Below, in pieces: positions 26,004 to 35,814 of a stretch of 64,000 nucleotides of DNA (positions within the stretch are counted from its first letter, which is position 1; each line of letters begins with the position of its first letter). The stretch lies in the NCBI GenBank assembly GCA_942492055.1, contig CALODP010000026.1, positions 1-64,000 on the forward strand. Direction: 5' to 3'. A program made the position numbers and the translations under genes. The notes under the pieces were generated by a model that was not told the origin of the DNA, did not search any database, and saw nothing but the letters and a program-made list of their open reading frames with translations. The stretch comes from CALODP01 sp942492055. GTDB taxonomy: Bacteria; Bacteroidota; Ignavibacteria; Ignavibacteriales; Melioribacteraceae.

Positions 26004-27797
26004 ATGAAACGAATAAGAAATTTCTGCATAATTGCACACATTGATCATGGTAAGTCCACCATTGCCGACGGACTTTTGGAGTTTACAGGTACTGTTAGCC
26101 AGAGAGAGGCAAAACAGCAGTTGTTGGACGATATGGAATTGGAACGCGAAAGAGGAATAACAATAAAATCTCACGCAATCCAGATGAAATACAAGGCAAA
26201 GGACAAAGATGAATATACTCTTAATCTTATAGATACTCCTGGACACGTTGACTTTGCGTATGAGGTTTCCAGATCTCTCGCTGCCTGTGAAGGAGCATTG
26301 TTGGTTGTTGACGCGGCGCAAGGAGTTGAAGCGCAGACAATTAGTAATCTTTATCTTGCTGTTGAAGCCGGATTGGAAATCATTCCGGTGCTGAATAAAA
26401 TCGATCTTCCCAGCGCAATGACAGATGTTGTAAAAGGGCAAATTATCGATTTGATAGGTTGCGACGAAGAAGATATTATTTGTGCGAGTGCTAAGACAAG
26501 AGAAGGGATTGAAGATATTCTGGAGGCTGTTGTAAGTCGTGTTGATCCCCCTGTAGGAGATGAAGAGGCACCACTTCAAGCGTTGATTTTCGATTCTATT
26601 TTCGATTCTTACCGAGGTGCTATTGCTTATATCAGAGTTGTTAACGGTGTTCTTAAAGAGAAAGATCAGATAAAGTTTTTCGCTCACGACAATTATTATC
26701 TGGCTGAAGAGGTCGGTAAACTTGGGTTGACAAAAATCAGAACAAAGATTTTGAAAGCCGGTGATGTAGGGTATATGGTTGGAAGTATCAAAGATGTTCA
26801 TGATACGAAGGTCGGAGATACGATAACCCATCAAAGAAATGGAGCGGATAAGCCATTGCCCGGTTACCAAGATGTTAAGCCGATGGTATATAGTGGTCTC
26901 TATCCTACTGATTCGGATGACTACGAAAATCTGAGAGACGCTCTTGATAAATTGAAATTGAATGATGCTTCGTTGGTGTTTACTCCTGAAACTTCCGCAG
27001 CTTTAGGGTTCGGTTTCCGTGTAGGATTTCTTGGTATGCTACATATGGAGATAGTACAGGAAAGATTAGAAAGAGAATTTGACCTATCGATTGTTACTAC
27101 TCTTCCTAACGTTGAATATCATGTTAATAGAAAAGATAATGTGAAAATTATCGTAGATAACCCAGCGGATATGCCGGGACTCGGTGATATTGAGACAATT
27201 GAAGAGCCTTTCATAAAAGCTCAGGTTGTAACTCCAAGTGAGTTTGTAGGAAGCATTATGAAATTGGCTATGGAGAAACGTGGTATCTACAAGAATACGA
27301 ATTATATAGATCCGACCAGAGCCGATCTGCAATTTGAGTTTCCTTTGTCTGAAATTATTTTTGATTTCTATGATAAGCTGAAATCTATTTCACGAGGATA
27401 TGCTTCTCTCGATTACGAGTATATGGGATATAGAGTATCCGAATTACAAAAGATTGATATATTGTTAAACGGTGACAAAGTTGACGCTCTTTCAGTAATT
27501 GCCCACAAGGACAAGGCGTATGATTGGGGAAGAAAGGTTTGTACGAAATTAAAGGAACTTATTCCTCAGCAGATGTTTGAGATTGCAGTTCAAGCGGCAA
27601 TTGGGAATAAGGTGATTTCCAGAACCAACGTAAAAGCTCTTCGTAAAAACGTATTGGCTAAATGTTACGGTGGTGATATTACCCGAAAGAGAAAGCTTCT
27701 CGAAAAGCAGAAAGAGGGTAAGAAGAGAATGAAGCAAGTAGGAAACGTTGAAATTCCTCAGGAAGCCTTTCTTGCGGTATTAAAAATTGATGAGTAA
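26004..27797 (+). CDS. lepA: Elongation factor 4 (LepA) GTPase
   Basis: Ribosomal back-translocase/initiation-related GTPase. About 598 residues, the normal length. G-domain motifs: AHIDHGKST (G1), GITIKSH (G2), DTPGHVDF (G3), NKIDLPSA (G4) and SAKTREGIEDIL (G5). The LepA-specific C-terminal domain follows (YDWGRKVCTKLKELIPQQMFEIAVQAAIG, RTNVKALRKNVLAKCYGGD). ATG 26004 is preferred; an in-frame TTG at 25995 is possible. Followed by a hairpin and then lepB, the classical lepA-lepB order. Confidence 0.97.
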   Translation: MKRIRNFCIIAHIDHGKSTIADGLLEFTGTVSQREAKQQLLDDMELERERGITIKSHAIQMKYKAKDKDEYTLNLIDTPGHVDFAYEVSRSLAACEGALLVVDAAQGVEAQTISNLYLAVEAGLEIIPVLNKIDLPSAMTDVVKGQIIDLIGCDEEDIICASAKTREGIEDILEAVVSRVDPPVGDEEAPLQALIFDSIFDSYRGAIAYIRVVNGVLKEKDQIKFFAHDNYYLAEEVGKLGLTKIRTKILKAGDVGYMVGSIKDVHDTKVGDTITHQRNGADKPLPGYQDVKPMVYSGLYPTDSDDYENLRDALDKLKLNDASLVFTPETSAALGFGFRVGFLGMLHMEIVQERLEREFDLSIVTTLPNVEYHVNRKDNVKIIVDNPADMPGLGDIETIEEPFIKAQVVTPSEFVGSIMKLAMEKRGIYKNTNYIDPTRADLQFEFPLSEIIFDFYDKLKSISRGYASLDYEYMGYRVSELQKIDILLNGDKVDALSVIAHKDKAYDWGRKVCTKLKELIPQQMFEIAVQAAIGNKVISRTNVKALRKNVLAKCYGGDITRKRKLLEKQKEGKKRMKQVGNVEIPQEAFLAVLKIDE

Positions 27798-27820
27798 ACG
27801 GGAACAGATTCCCGTTTTCT
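27796..27820 (+). terminator. Hairpin between lepA and lepB
   Basis: ACGGGAA-CAGA-TTCCCGT followed by TTTCTT. It may attenuate rather than fully stop transcription into lepB, whose start is only 40 bases on. Confidence 0.75.
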
Positions 27821-27859
27821 TGTTATAACAAATGTTTTGAAAAATTTCGAGGAATTATT

Positions 27860-28768
27860 TTGTTTAAGAAGAAAGAAGAAGAAAAGAAGAAAGTCGCTCC
27901 TAAAACTCATGCCCAGAAAACATGGGATTTTTTCAAAAATCTTCTCATTGCAGCTTTCGCGGCATTTATGATTAAGGCCTTTTTGATAGAGACATCCAGA
28001 GTTCCTACTCCTTCGATGGAAGAGACGATAATGGTAGGTGATTTTCTTTTTGTAAATAAATTCATATACGGCTCCTCATCACCGAGGAACATTCCTTTTA
28101 CCGATATTACATTACCGTATTTCCAACTTCCTGCAATTCGTGAGCCTGAAATGGGAGATATTGTTGTATTTGAGTATCCCGGGAATAGAGACGAGCTTTA
28201 TTCCGTTCATTACATGAATTATGTTAAGCGTTGTATGGGAACTCCGGGGGATACTTTGCAAATAAAGGACAAAGTCGTTTTTGTGAACGGAGAAGAGGCT
28301 GATATTCCTGTACATATTCAATATCGCGATCCGATACCCGAACCAAGAGGATATGTTCGCCCTGATATTTTCCCTAAAGGATCTCCGTGGAACAGAGATA
28401 ACTATGGCCCTTTGGTAATTCCTCAAAAGGGAGATGTTATAACCTTAACAACAGATAATGTCGATAAATGGAGAACTATTATTGACAGAGAGTATGGCAA
28501 AAGAGTTGTCAGTGTTAAAAACGGAAAAGTAACAATCGAAGGGAAAGCAGTTGATAGTTACACTCTGCAAAAAGACTATTATTTCATGATGGGAGATAAC
28601 AGAGATCAGAGCGACGACAGTAGATTTTGGGGATTGGTTCCCAGAGACAAGATTGTCGGGCAAGCTACTATGATTTATTGGTCATGGGATCCGAGTATTC
28701 CTTTCTCAGACTTCTTTAAGTTGATCGGAACTACCCGAATAAATAGAATTGCAAAATTGGTCCACTAA
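27860..28768 (+). CDS. lepB: Signal peptidase I
   Basis: Membrane serine protease (S26A) that removes Sec signal peptides. 302 residues, with a lysine-rich N terminus and one membrane segment at about 26-44. The catalytic serine S52 is in RVPTPSMEETI and the general base lysine K123 in YVKRCMGTPGD; box E is MMGDNRDQSDDSRFWG. The long insertion between box C and D/E (about residues 130-225) is usual in Bacteroidota-type enzymes. The frame opens at a TTG; no ATG precedes the membrane segment. It processes the many secreted proteins of this window. Confidence 0.94.
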   Translation: MFKKKEEEKKKVAPKTHAQKTWDFFKNLLIAAFAAFMIKAFLIETSRVPTPSMEETIMVGDFLFVNKFIYGSSSPRNIPFTDITLPYFQLPAIREPEMGDIVVFEYPGNRDELYSVHYMNYVKRCMGTPGDTLQIKDKVVFVNGEEADIPVHIQYRDPIPEPRGYVRPDIFPKGSPWNRDNYGPLVIPQKGDVITLTTDNVDKWRTIIDREYGKRVVSVKNGKVTIEGKAVDSYTLQKDYYFMMGDNRDQSDDSRFWGLVPRDKIVGQATMIYWSWDPSIPFSDFFKLIGTTRINRIAKLVH

Positions 28769-28822
28769 GTTTTATATTAGTGCACAATTTAACAGTGCAA
28801 TCTCAAACAGAGAAGTCTATTT

Positions 28823-30811
28823 ATGAAACATATCTTTTTATTACTATTTTTTAGCGCCTCACTTCTGGTGCAGGCGCAACAAAAGTATCTTATTTATTTC
28901 AAATCAGATCATCAATCCTCAGTTTTACAAAAATCTTCAGATGAATATCAAAAAGCTTTAGCTCATCTTTCGCAGCGTACTATTGAAAGAAGAAGTAGAG
29001 CACTCGGAAAAGAGAATATTATTCTTAAAGAAGATTTGCCGATACCGGAAGAGTATACTAATGAAATAAAGCGGTTGGGTGGAGAAATAGTTTGGGAGTT
29101 AAAGTGGTTCAATGCTGTTTCGGCTTTTTTGAATGAAGATGAATTGAATAAAATAAATAATCTTAGTTTCGTTGAGAAAATCGAGCCGGTAAAAATATTA
29201 AAACGAAAACCAGGTGATGAAAAGAATTCATCAATCATGAAGAAAGATAACTCGAATGAAGCCGAGCATACTTACGAATACGGGGAATCATACGAACAGT
29301 TCGAGTTATCCGATATTCCGGAAGTTCATGATCTCGGATTCACCGGAAACGGGGTGCGAATCGGTTTTCTTGACGCCGGATTCGATTGGCTGGATAAACC
29401 TGCTTTTAACAATCTCAAAGTAATTGATACGTATGATTTTGTTTATAAAGACAAAAATGTTGGAAATGATAACGATGCCGATCACGGTACAGCCGTGCTT
29501 TCCCTTACGGCTGGTTTCGAGGACGGTAAGTTCGTAGCTCCGGCATTTAACGCCGAAGTTGTACTGGCGAAGACTGAAGATATTTTCTCTGAAACAAGAG
29601 CCGAAGAAGATAATTTCGCAAAGGGAGTAGAATGGTTGGAAGAACATGGAGTGGATATAATGAATACTTCACTCGGATATAGTGAGTTCGACAGCGGAGA
29701 GGAGAGTTATTCCTATTCGGAAATGGATGGCGAAACAGCTTTGGTTACAAGAGCTTACGAGGCAGCATTCAAACGAGGTGTAATAACCGTTACTTCTGCC
29801 GGGAATGAGGGCAACTACTCATGGAAGCATATTACTGCTCCCGCCGATGGAAAAAATGTATTAACTATCGGTGCGGTTAGTGGATCGAATAATATCGCCG
29901 GATTTAGCTCACGTGGCCCGACAGCGGACGGAAGAATTAAACCTGATGTTGTAGCTTACGGAGTCGGGAACTACCACGCTACTCCATATGAAAGAGTGCC
30001 TTATTCAACCGGCAGCGGGACTTCATATTCAGGACCAATCGTGACCGGAATTGTAGGACAGGTTTTATCGGCTTTTCCATACCTATCGAATACTCAGATG
30101 AGGAAAATCATAATCGAATCGGGTGATAATGTAGCAAATCCTAATAATAGCATTGGGTACGGATTGGTCTCTGCTTTGCGCGCAATTACGTTCCCGAATC
30201 TTGAGAAAGAGCTGTCATCAGGAAATGTTATTTACAAATTGCATAAGATATTTCCTGATATTAAACCGGAGAGTAAGCCCCAGCTAAGATTTACTGTTAA
30301 TGGCGGAAACGAGATAACTCATGAATTAACACTGCTAAAAGAAAAGGAATATTTGTTTGGGTTTTCAGCAAGTGATTTTATAGATAACGATACTATCAGG
30401 GCTTTCTTCACATATGTTAATTCGAATGATGCTTTAATACGAGTTCCCGAGAAGGGGAGCTATGGTTTTATTTTCGGGAGTATGAATATTTCCTCGATAA
30501 CAAAAGTTGATAACGATACTACCGTTCCCGATGATTATGTCTTAGAGCAGAACTTTCCGAATCCCTTTAATATGACAACGAATATTAGATTCTCGGTTCC
30601 TGTGAAATCGAATGTTACTATCGAGGTATATGATATTCTCGGAAGAAAAATCAGAACATTATTTAATAATACTGTTCCGTCAAAAGAGCAAAGATTGGTT
30701 AGATGGAACGGAATAAATGACTCCGGTGCCCCTGTTGCTTCGGGAGTTTATATTTATCAAATAATTGCGGACGGATTTATAAAATCGCGAAAAATGATGC
30801 TCTTGAAATAA
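28823..30811 (+). CDS. Subtilisin-like serine protease with T9SS sorting tail
   Basis: 662 residues. Signal peptide 1-19 (ending LLVQAQ). An inhibitor-like propeptide follows (YLIYFKSDHQS ... SQRTIERRSRALG ... NAVSAFLNEDELNKI). The S8 catalytic triad is D184 in GFLDAGFDW, H221 in DADHGTAVLS and S401 in GSGTSYSGPIVTG; the oxyanion asparagine is in SAGNEGNYSW. The C-terminal sorting tail begins QNFPNPFNMTTNIRFSV and ends KSRKMMLLK. Expected to be an extracellular or cell-surface protease secreted by Sec and T9SS. The next gene begins 44 bases downstream. Confidence 0.94.
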   Translation: MKHIFLLLFFSASLLVQAQQKYLIYFKSDHQSSVLQKSSDEYQKALAHLSQRTIERRSRALGKENIILKEDLPIPEEYTNEIKRLGGEIVWELKWFNAVSAFLNEDELNKINNLSFVEKIEPVKILKRKPGDEKNSSIMKKDNSNEAEHTYEYGESYEQFELSDIPEVHDLGFTGNGVRIGFLDAGFDWLDKPAFNNLKVIDTYDFVYKDKNVGNDNDADHGTAVLSLTAGFEDGKFVAPAFNAEVVLAKTEDIFSETRAEEDNFAKGVEWLEEHGVDIMNTSLGYSEFDSGEESYSYSEMDGETALVTRAYEAAFKRGVITVTSAGNEGNYSWKHITAPADGKNVLTIGAVSGSNNIAGFSSRGPTADGRIKPDVVAYGVGNYHATPYERVPYSTGSGTSYSGPIVTGIVGQVLSAFPYLSNTQMRKIIIESGDNVANPNNSIGYGLVSALRAITFPNLEKELSSGNVIYKLHKIFPDIKPESKPQLRFTVNGGNEITHELTLLKEKEYLFGFSASDFIDNDTIRAFFTYVNSNDALIRVPEKGSYGFIFGSMNISSITKVDNDTTVPDDYVLEQNFPNPFNMTTNIRFSVPVKSNVTIEVYDILGRKIRTLFNNTVPSKEQRLVRWNGINDSGAPVASGVYIYQIIADGFIKSRKMMLLK

Positions 30812-30855
30812 GATGATAAGAATGGAAATAATGATGGAAATTATTGGATAGAAAA

Positions 30856-31515
30856 ATGTCGAAAATTTTGAAAGATGAACAAGAAGAGTATTTGCAATCA
30901 TTCAGAGAGGAGCCGGACGCTCTGATAAAGGAGATGGAAGAATTTGCCAGGGAAAGGAAAATCCCGATTCTCGGGTGGCATTCGGCGGAGTTTCTTGAAC
31001 AGATTATCAAGCTCAAAAAGCCGAAAGCAATTCTTGAGCTCGGTACCGCTATAGGATATTCTACCATAAGAATGAGAAGAATTGCGGAACCTGATTGCAA
31101 AGTGGAGACAATAGAAAAGAGTACTCCGAATATTGCGCTTGCAAAAGGGAATTTCGAAAAAGCCGGACTTACCGAAGGAATAGTACTTCACGAAGGGGAC
31201 GCTTTGGATATTATGCCTAAGCTAAAGGGAAAGTATGATCTTATTTTTCTCGACGCGGATAAAGAGGATTATGAGAATCTGTTCAAACTTTCTTTGGAGC
31301 TCCTTTCTGATGACGATGGTGTAATGTTCGTTGATAATCTTCTTTGGCAAGGATTTGCCGCCGCTAAGGAAGTGCCGAAAAAGTTTCTAAATTCATCCAA
31401 TAATATAAGAGCTTTTAACAGACTCTTTATGAGTGAAGAATCTTTAACAACTACATTACTCCCGATAGGGGACGGAATAGGTTTGGGTATAAAAAACAAA
31501 AGGACTCTTATCTGA
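30856..31515 (+). CDS. Class I SAM-dependent O-methyltransferase (YrrM/TrmR-like)
   Basis: About 219 residues, cytoplasmic. Methyltransf_3 family: SAM motif I ILELGTAIGYSTIRM, acidic motif II VETIEKSTPNIALA, FLDADKEDY (metal-binding aspartate region) and VDNLLWQG. These features fit both catechol-type O-methyltransferases and the tRNA 5-hydroxyuridine methyltransferase TrmR; bacterial genes of this kind with no secondary-metabolism context are often TrmR, which is an inference. ATG 30856 is preferred to a TTG four codons upstream. Shares a terminator with the convergent Rrf2 gene. Confidence 0.88.
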   Translation: MSKILKDEQEEYLQSFREEPDALIKEMEEFARERKIPILGWHSAEFLEQIIKLKKPKAILELGTAIGYSTIRMRRIAEPDCKVETIEKSTPNIALAKGNFEKAGLTEGIVLHEGDALDIMPKLKGKYDLIFLDADKEDYENLFKLSLELLSDDDGVMFVDNLLWQGFAAAKEVPKKFLNSSNNIRAFNRLFMSEESLTTTLLPIGDGIGLGIKNKRTLI

Positions 31516-31527
31516 GTCCTTCTGTTT
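31499..31527. terminator. Terminator between convergent methyltransferase and Rrf2 genes
   Basis: AGGACTC-TTATCT-GAGTCCT hairpin followed by TCTGTTTT; the left side is A-rich, so it may work both ways. Confidence 0.7.
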
Positions 31528-31548
31528 TCCAAAATGAGTAGTATTTGG

Positions 31549-31977
31549 CTAGCTATTCTTCTTCAATGTTTCCGAATATTTCTGAGCCACTTCTTGTACG
31601 GATTTGCTTGAGATAAGGTTATATATTCTGTTTCTTAACTCCGACCATTCTTCGTGTAACGGGCAAGGGTTTTCATCCGAACACTCTTTCAGGCCGGTAA
31701 CACATTTCAAATTAATAACCGGTCCCTCAACTCTTTCTACTATCTCTAAAATAGAGCTATTCAGAGCCAAATCCGTAATCTTGAATCCGCCACCTCTTCC
31801 TTTGTAAGAATCAACGTAGCCATATTTAGCCATTCTTTGTAATATCTTAGCAAGATAATGTGCAGGAATTTCTTCGCTCTTTGCAATTTCCGAAGACATA
31901 ATAAGTGTGTGCTTTTCCTGTCTTGCCAAGAACAGAATCGCTCGAATAGCGTATTCGCCGGTTTTGGTGTAGATCAT
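31549..31977 (-). CDS. Rrf2-family transcriptional regulator, probable Fe-S sensor
   Basis: 142 residues. The N-terminal winged helix starts MIYTKTGEYAIRAILFLARQ, with recognition region PAHYLAKILQRMAKYGYV and wing SYKGRGGGFKI. Three cysteines C92, C99 and C105 (KCVTGLKECSDENPC) occupy the cluster-binding loop as in IscR and NsrR, so it probably binds an iron-sulfur cluster and senses iron, redox or NO. No isc/suf genes are adjacent; the divergent neighbour is the S9 peptidase gene, whose upstream region is the nearest candidate target besides its own promoter. Confidence 0.9.
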   Translation of the reverse strand: MIYTKTGEYAIRAILFLARQEKHTLIMSSEIAKSEEIPAHYLAKILQRMAKYGYVDSYKGRGGGFKITDLALNSSILEIVERVEGPVINLKCVTGLKECSDENPCPLHEEWSELRNRIYNLISSKSVQEVAQKYSETLKKNS

Positions 31978-32213
31978 TACTCTTTCCTTTTATGTGTGTG
32001 TGCCTTGAGTACTAATTGTTAAATTTTACAGGAGTCATATGTCTTGTTAAAAATTAAGTAATTGATATTCTTTTGTCAAGAGCTACTATCCGATTTAACT
32101 ATTTTTTTTCAATTCATTTGATTATTAAATTCATTGTACGTATTAGAGATATTATTTTTTATTTTGCGGATGGAATATATCATAACTATTACTCAATAAA
32201 TGTGGGGAGAAAA

Positions 32214-34793
32214 ATGACAAAACGGATTATTCTTTCTACCGCTTTTCTATTTTTGGCGACATTAGCTCTATTCGCCGGAGATAAGAAGGGGGAAATGCCA
32301 GTATCCGAAATGTTAATGTTAGGACCTATTCCGGTTGATATGCCTATTAATCACGAAACCGGAGTAACCGAATTCAATTACGAAAAAATGCTCGGCTTTC
32401 ACCATCTTAATACTGACGCATGGTGGCCGAAAGAGGATGATGAAATATCTGTTATGGGAAAAGAGCTCGAATGGGATTCTTTCTCTAGTAGTAACAATAT
32501 CCTAATTAAGAATAAAAAGAATTTGGCGATAGCATATTTTGCCTTCTATCTTAAAGCGGATAGATGGACACCGGCAGAGCTGGAGATCAAATCCGCGCAG
32601 ATGGCAAAGGTCTTTCTCGACGGGAAGGAAATAGCTTCGAAGAATATCTTCCAAAAGAATAATGGGGAAAAGTGTGAGCCGGGTGTTGTTAAGGCCAACT
32701 TGAAGCTGGAAACCGGAAAACATATCGTTATCGTAAAGTCACTCTATGTTCCCGAATCGAATTGCGAGTGGAATATCTATCCGACATTATCTATCGACAA
32801 GACCTATGAAAAGTCTCTTGGGATTACTCTTGAGAATGACGATTTAACCGATGTATCCGATTTGTTAAATAATCCGAAGGTCATCGGAGTATCAATTAAT
32901 GCTGACGGTAGCATGATCGCTGTTAAAATTACCAAAAGAAACATGGCAGAAGATCGTAACGATACTTGGATGGAAATATACAACGGAGCTTCGAAGAAAC
33001 TTATCCGGTCTTATAAAGGGGGTACTCAATATAACTCTTTGAAATGGTCTCCGGAAGGTGATAAGTTCTCATATATGACTAACGGTAAGAAAGGGGCCTC
33101 AATTTGGCTTACGGATATGAGCTCCGGGGAAACTAAAGCCGTTATTGAAAATGTAAAGGGCATCAATTCATACCAATGGAACCCGGACGGAAAATCGATT
33201 ATCTATTCTGTTAGCGAAGAATATAAAAATGATGATCCGAACTTCTTAAAATATCAAGTCCCCGAATCCAGAATTCCTTGGGCCGGACAAGAGTCTTATC
33301 TCTTCCAGGTTTTTGTTAAAGATGGCTTTAACAGACGTTTGACAAACGGTAAATATAGCACTTCTTTGGAAGATATTAGTCGTGACGGGAAGAGATTACT
33401 GATTTCTGAAAACATCCCTGATTTCTCCGAGAGACCTTATAACAAATCGAAGTTCAGTATTCTTTCTTTAGAGGATTATTCGGTCGATTCGGTTTATGAG
33501 AATTTCTTCGGTAGCTACGCTAAGTTCTCTCCTGACGGGAAAAAGATTCTTTTCGTAGGTGGTCCGTCTTTCTTCGGGGAACTCGGAAAGAACATTCCGA
33601 AAGACGCGATTCCGAATGATTACGAGAAACAGCTCTACATTTATGATTTACAAAGCAAAGCCGTAAAACCAATAACAAAGAACTTCTCGCCGGCTATCGC
33701 TTCCGATGTTTTCTGGACGGAGAAGGGATTATTTGTTGTGGCAACCGACGAAACTTTCCTGCGCCTATTCAAATATGACGAAGCAAGCGGTGAGTTCCGT
33801 CTTTTGGAAACTGGAGCTGACGTAATTGAGGATATTGATGTTTCCTCAGACGGAAGCAAGGCTGTTTACGCCGCTTCCGGCACCAACGTTCCGAAAAAAG
33901 CTTTTGTTATGGAATTACCTGCAGGAGATTATTCCGAACTAGTCGATCCCGATAAAGCAAATTACCAAAGAACTAATTTCGGTGATGTGAAAGATCATTC
34001 CTTTATCAGCGAAGAGGGAAGAGAAGTTGCCGGGAGAGTTTACTATCCTCCTAACTTCGACGATTCGAAAAAGTATCCGATGATTGTTTATTATTACGGT
34101 GGCGCGCTTCCGGTCACAAGGGAATTCGAAGGCCGTTATCCTAAGAATATCTGGGCCGCAAACGGATATGTGGTTTATGTTATGCAGCCTAACGGGTGCG
34201 CGGGGTTCGGACAAAAGAAAGCTTCGCTTCACGTTAATGATTGGGGCGAAATTACAGCCAAAGAGGTTATTGAAGGCACCAAGAAATTTATCGCGGAAAA
34301 CGATTTCATAGATGAAGGAAAAATCGGATGTATAGGCGCTTCTTACGGTGGTTTTATGACCATGAACATCATCACTAAAACCGATATCTTTGCCGCGGCT
34401 ATTTCACATGCCGGAATTTCGGCTCTCTCGAGCTATTGGGGGGAGGGATTTTGGGGATATCCGTATAGCGCGGTTGCTTCGGCAAACAGCTTCCCTTGGA
34501 ATAATAAGGAGTTGTATGTTGAGCATAGCCCTCTTTTCCACGCGGATAAGATTACAACCCCGATTTTGTTGCTTCATGGAAATTCCGATACAAATGTTCC
34601 GCGAGGTGAAAGCATTCAGATGTATGTTGCCTTGAAAATTCTCGGAAAAGATGTTGAATTTATTGAGGTCGACGGACAAGATCACCACATTATGGAATAT
34701 CACAAACGATTGAAATGGACTAAAACAATTATGGCTTATTTCGATAAAGTGTTGAAAGGCCAACCGGAATGGTGGAACGAACTATATAAGTAA
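32214..34793 (+). CDS. S9-family prolyl-oligopeptidase-like peptidase, secreted
   Basis: 859 residues from the ATG at 32214, which follows GGGGAGA and starts a clear signal peptide (MTKRIILSTAFLFLATLALF). The middle is a WD40-like beta-propeller (SINADGSMIAVKIT, LKWSPEGDKFSYMT, YQWNPDGKSIIYSV). The alpha/beta-hydrolase domain has S710 in CIGASYGGFMT, D792 in HGNSDTNVP and H824 or H825 in DGQDHHIMEY as the triad. Members are dipeptidyl or oligopeptidases. It lacks a T9SS tail, so a periplasmic site is inferred. Ends at a strong terminator. Confidence 0.92.
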   Translation: MTKRIILSTAFLFLATLALFAGDKKGEMPVSEMLMLGPIPVDMPINHETGVTEFNYEKMLGFHHLNTDAWWPKEDDEISVMGKELEWDSFSSSNNILIKNKKNLAIAYFAFYLKADRWTPAELEIKSAQMAKVFLDGKEIASKNIFQKNNGEKCEPGVVKANLKLETGKHIVIVKSLYVPESNCEWNIYPTLSIDKTYEKSLGITLENDDLTDVSDLLNNPKVIGVSINADGSMIAVKITKRNMAEDRNDTWMEIYNGASKKLIRSYKGGTQYNSLKWSPEGDKFSYMTNGKKGASIWLTDMSSGETKAVIENVKGINSYQWNPDGKSIIYSVSEEYKNDDPNFLKYQVPESRIPWAGQESYLFQVFVKDGFNRRLTNGKYSTSLEDISRDGKRLLISENIPDFSERPYNKSKFSILSLEDYSVDSVYENFFGSYAKFSPDGKKILFVGGPSFFGELGKNIPKDAIPNDYEKQLYIYDLQSKAVKPITKNFSPAIASDVFWTEKGLFVVATDETFLRLFKYDEASGEFRLLETGADVIEDIDVSSDGSKAVYAASGTNVPKKAFVMELPAGDYSELVDPDKANYQRTNFGDVKDHSFISEEGREVAGRVYYPPNFDDSKKYPMIVYYYGGALPVTREFEGRYPKNIWAANGYVVYVMQPNGCAGFGQKKASLHVNDWGEITAKEVIEGTKKFIAENDFIDEGKIGCIGASYGGFMTMNIITKTDIFAAAISHAGISALSSYWGEGFWGYPYSAVASANSFPWNNKELYVEHSPLFHADKITTPILLLHGNSDTNVPRGESIQMYVALKILGKDVEFIEVDGQDHHIMEYHKRLKWTKTIMAYFDKVLKGQPEWWNELYK

Positions 34794-34841
34794 TTGCATA
34801 TCCGAACCGATCCGGATTTCGGAGAAATAAATGTTGATATT

Positions 34842-34877
34842 AAGGGGCTCTCTCAAATGAGGCAGCCCCTTTTTTTT
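34842..34877 (+). terminator. Terminator after the S9 peptidase gene
   Basis: AGGGGCT ... AGCCCCT hairpin followed by eight T residues. Confidence 0.88.
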
Positions 34878-34964
34878 ATGATTTTTCCGAAGTTATTTTT
34901 TGGGAATTTTAGTTTTAATGAATTGTTTGAATTAGAAGGGCATCCGAAGGAACAGAGTAGGACA

Positions 34965-35548
34965 AAAACCCGGAATAAGGGGCAATAACGCGGATAATGT
35001 GAAATGCGATTTATTTGCGTGAATAATGGAAGCCAAAATAATCATGCTGTGGCACAATAATTTGGTGCAGCGTCGTGATAAAATGCTATTGTAGCACGAA
35101 AAAAGGGTACTACGGCCAAAAAGAATGACATTGTAACGGAGAATAATAGCACTACTCCAAAAAAGAATTGTGCGGGGCAATTTAAAATAAGGATGCGGCA
35201 AAAGAATGAGGCACTGCAGTAGAAAAACATGGTACTGCTGCGAAAAAGAATAATAGTACGTCTTTCTAAAATGGGACTACATCGCGAAAAAATGAGACTA
35301 CGGCGAAAAAAAATGGCATTACGTCACTTTAAAATGGCATTACGGTATCAAAATGAGACATTACGGCAGAAAAAAGAGGGACTGCGTCTGCCGCAGTGTT
35401 TCATTTTTCTGACACATTACCGTTTTTGAGAGCCGCGTTATTGTATTATTTTGCCGCAGTGTTACATCTATTTGTCCCGGTAAGGAATTAATCTGTTGAG
35501 TTATCTCTTTTTCTCGATGCAGCATTGGTTTTGTGAATAGCATTAGAG
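34965..35548. repeat. Array B: second copy of the 21-bp phased array
   Basis: Homologous along its length to 1383-1895: the same succession of A-rich units, the same inverted repeat (arms 35350-35369 and 35388-35407, identical to array A) and the same right flank (TTGTATTATT ... TTTGTCCCGG ... TGTGAATAGCATTA). The right third is nearly identical to array A while the left part has diverged with substitutions but almost no indels. It extends further left than array A by a few units (GGGCAATAACGCGGATAATG). Short frames on both strands are by-products of the period. Confidence 0.85.
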
Positions 35549-35814
35549 AAAATTTTCCCCATCTGTTCCCTTGTACTACCAGAGCAATATTATTATGAAC
35601 TCCACTGGGCTATAAAATCGGTATTCGAATTGCTCGGCAGAGTAAATAGTTAATTCCTCCATTGTTCCCTTGATATTTTTGGAACGAACCAACAAGCTCT
35701 TCTGTTATTCGAATTACTGCGGGAATTCTACTGTTTTGTGAACACATTATGCTGTCCGGATATTTCCGGAATGGCATCACACATAAACTCATCACAAAAC
35801 AAACGGAGGGGAGT

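Noticed and set aside
25980..26870. A 296-codon open frame antisense to lepA
   Set aside because: lepA on the opposite strand is intact and conserved; the antisense product has no recognisable domain and biased composition.
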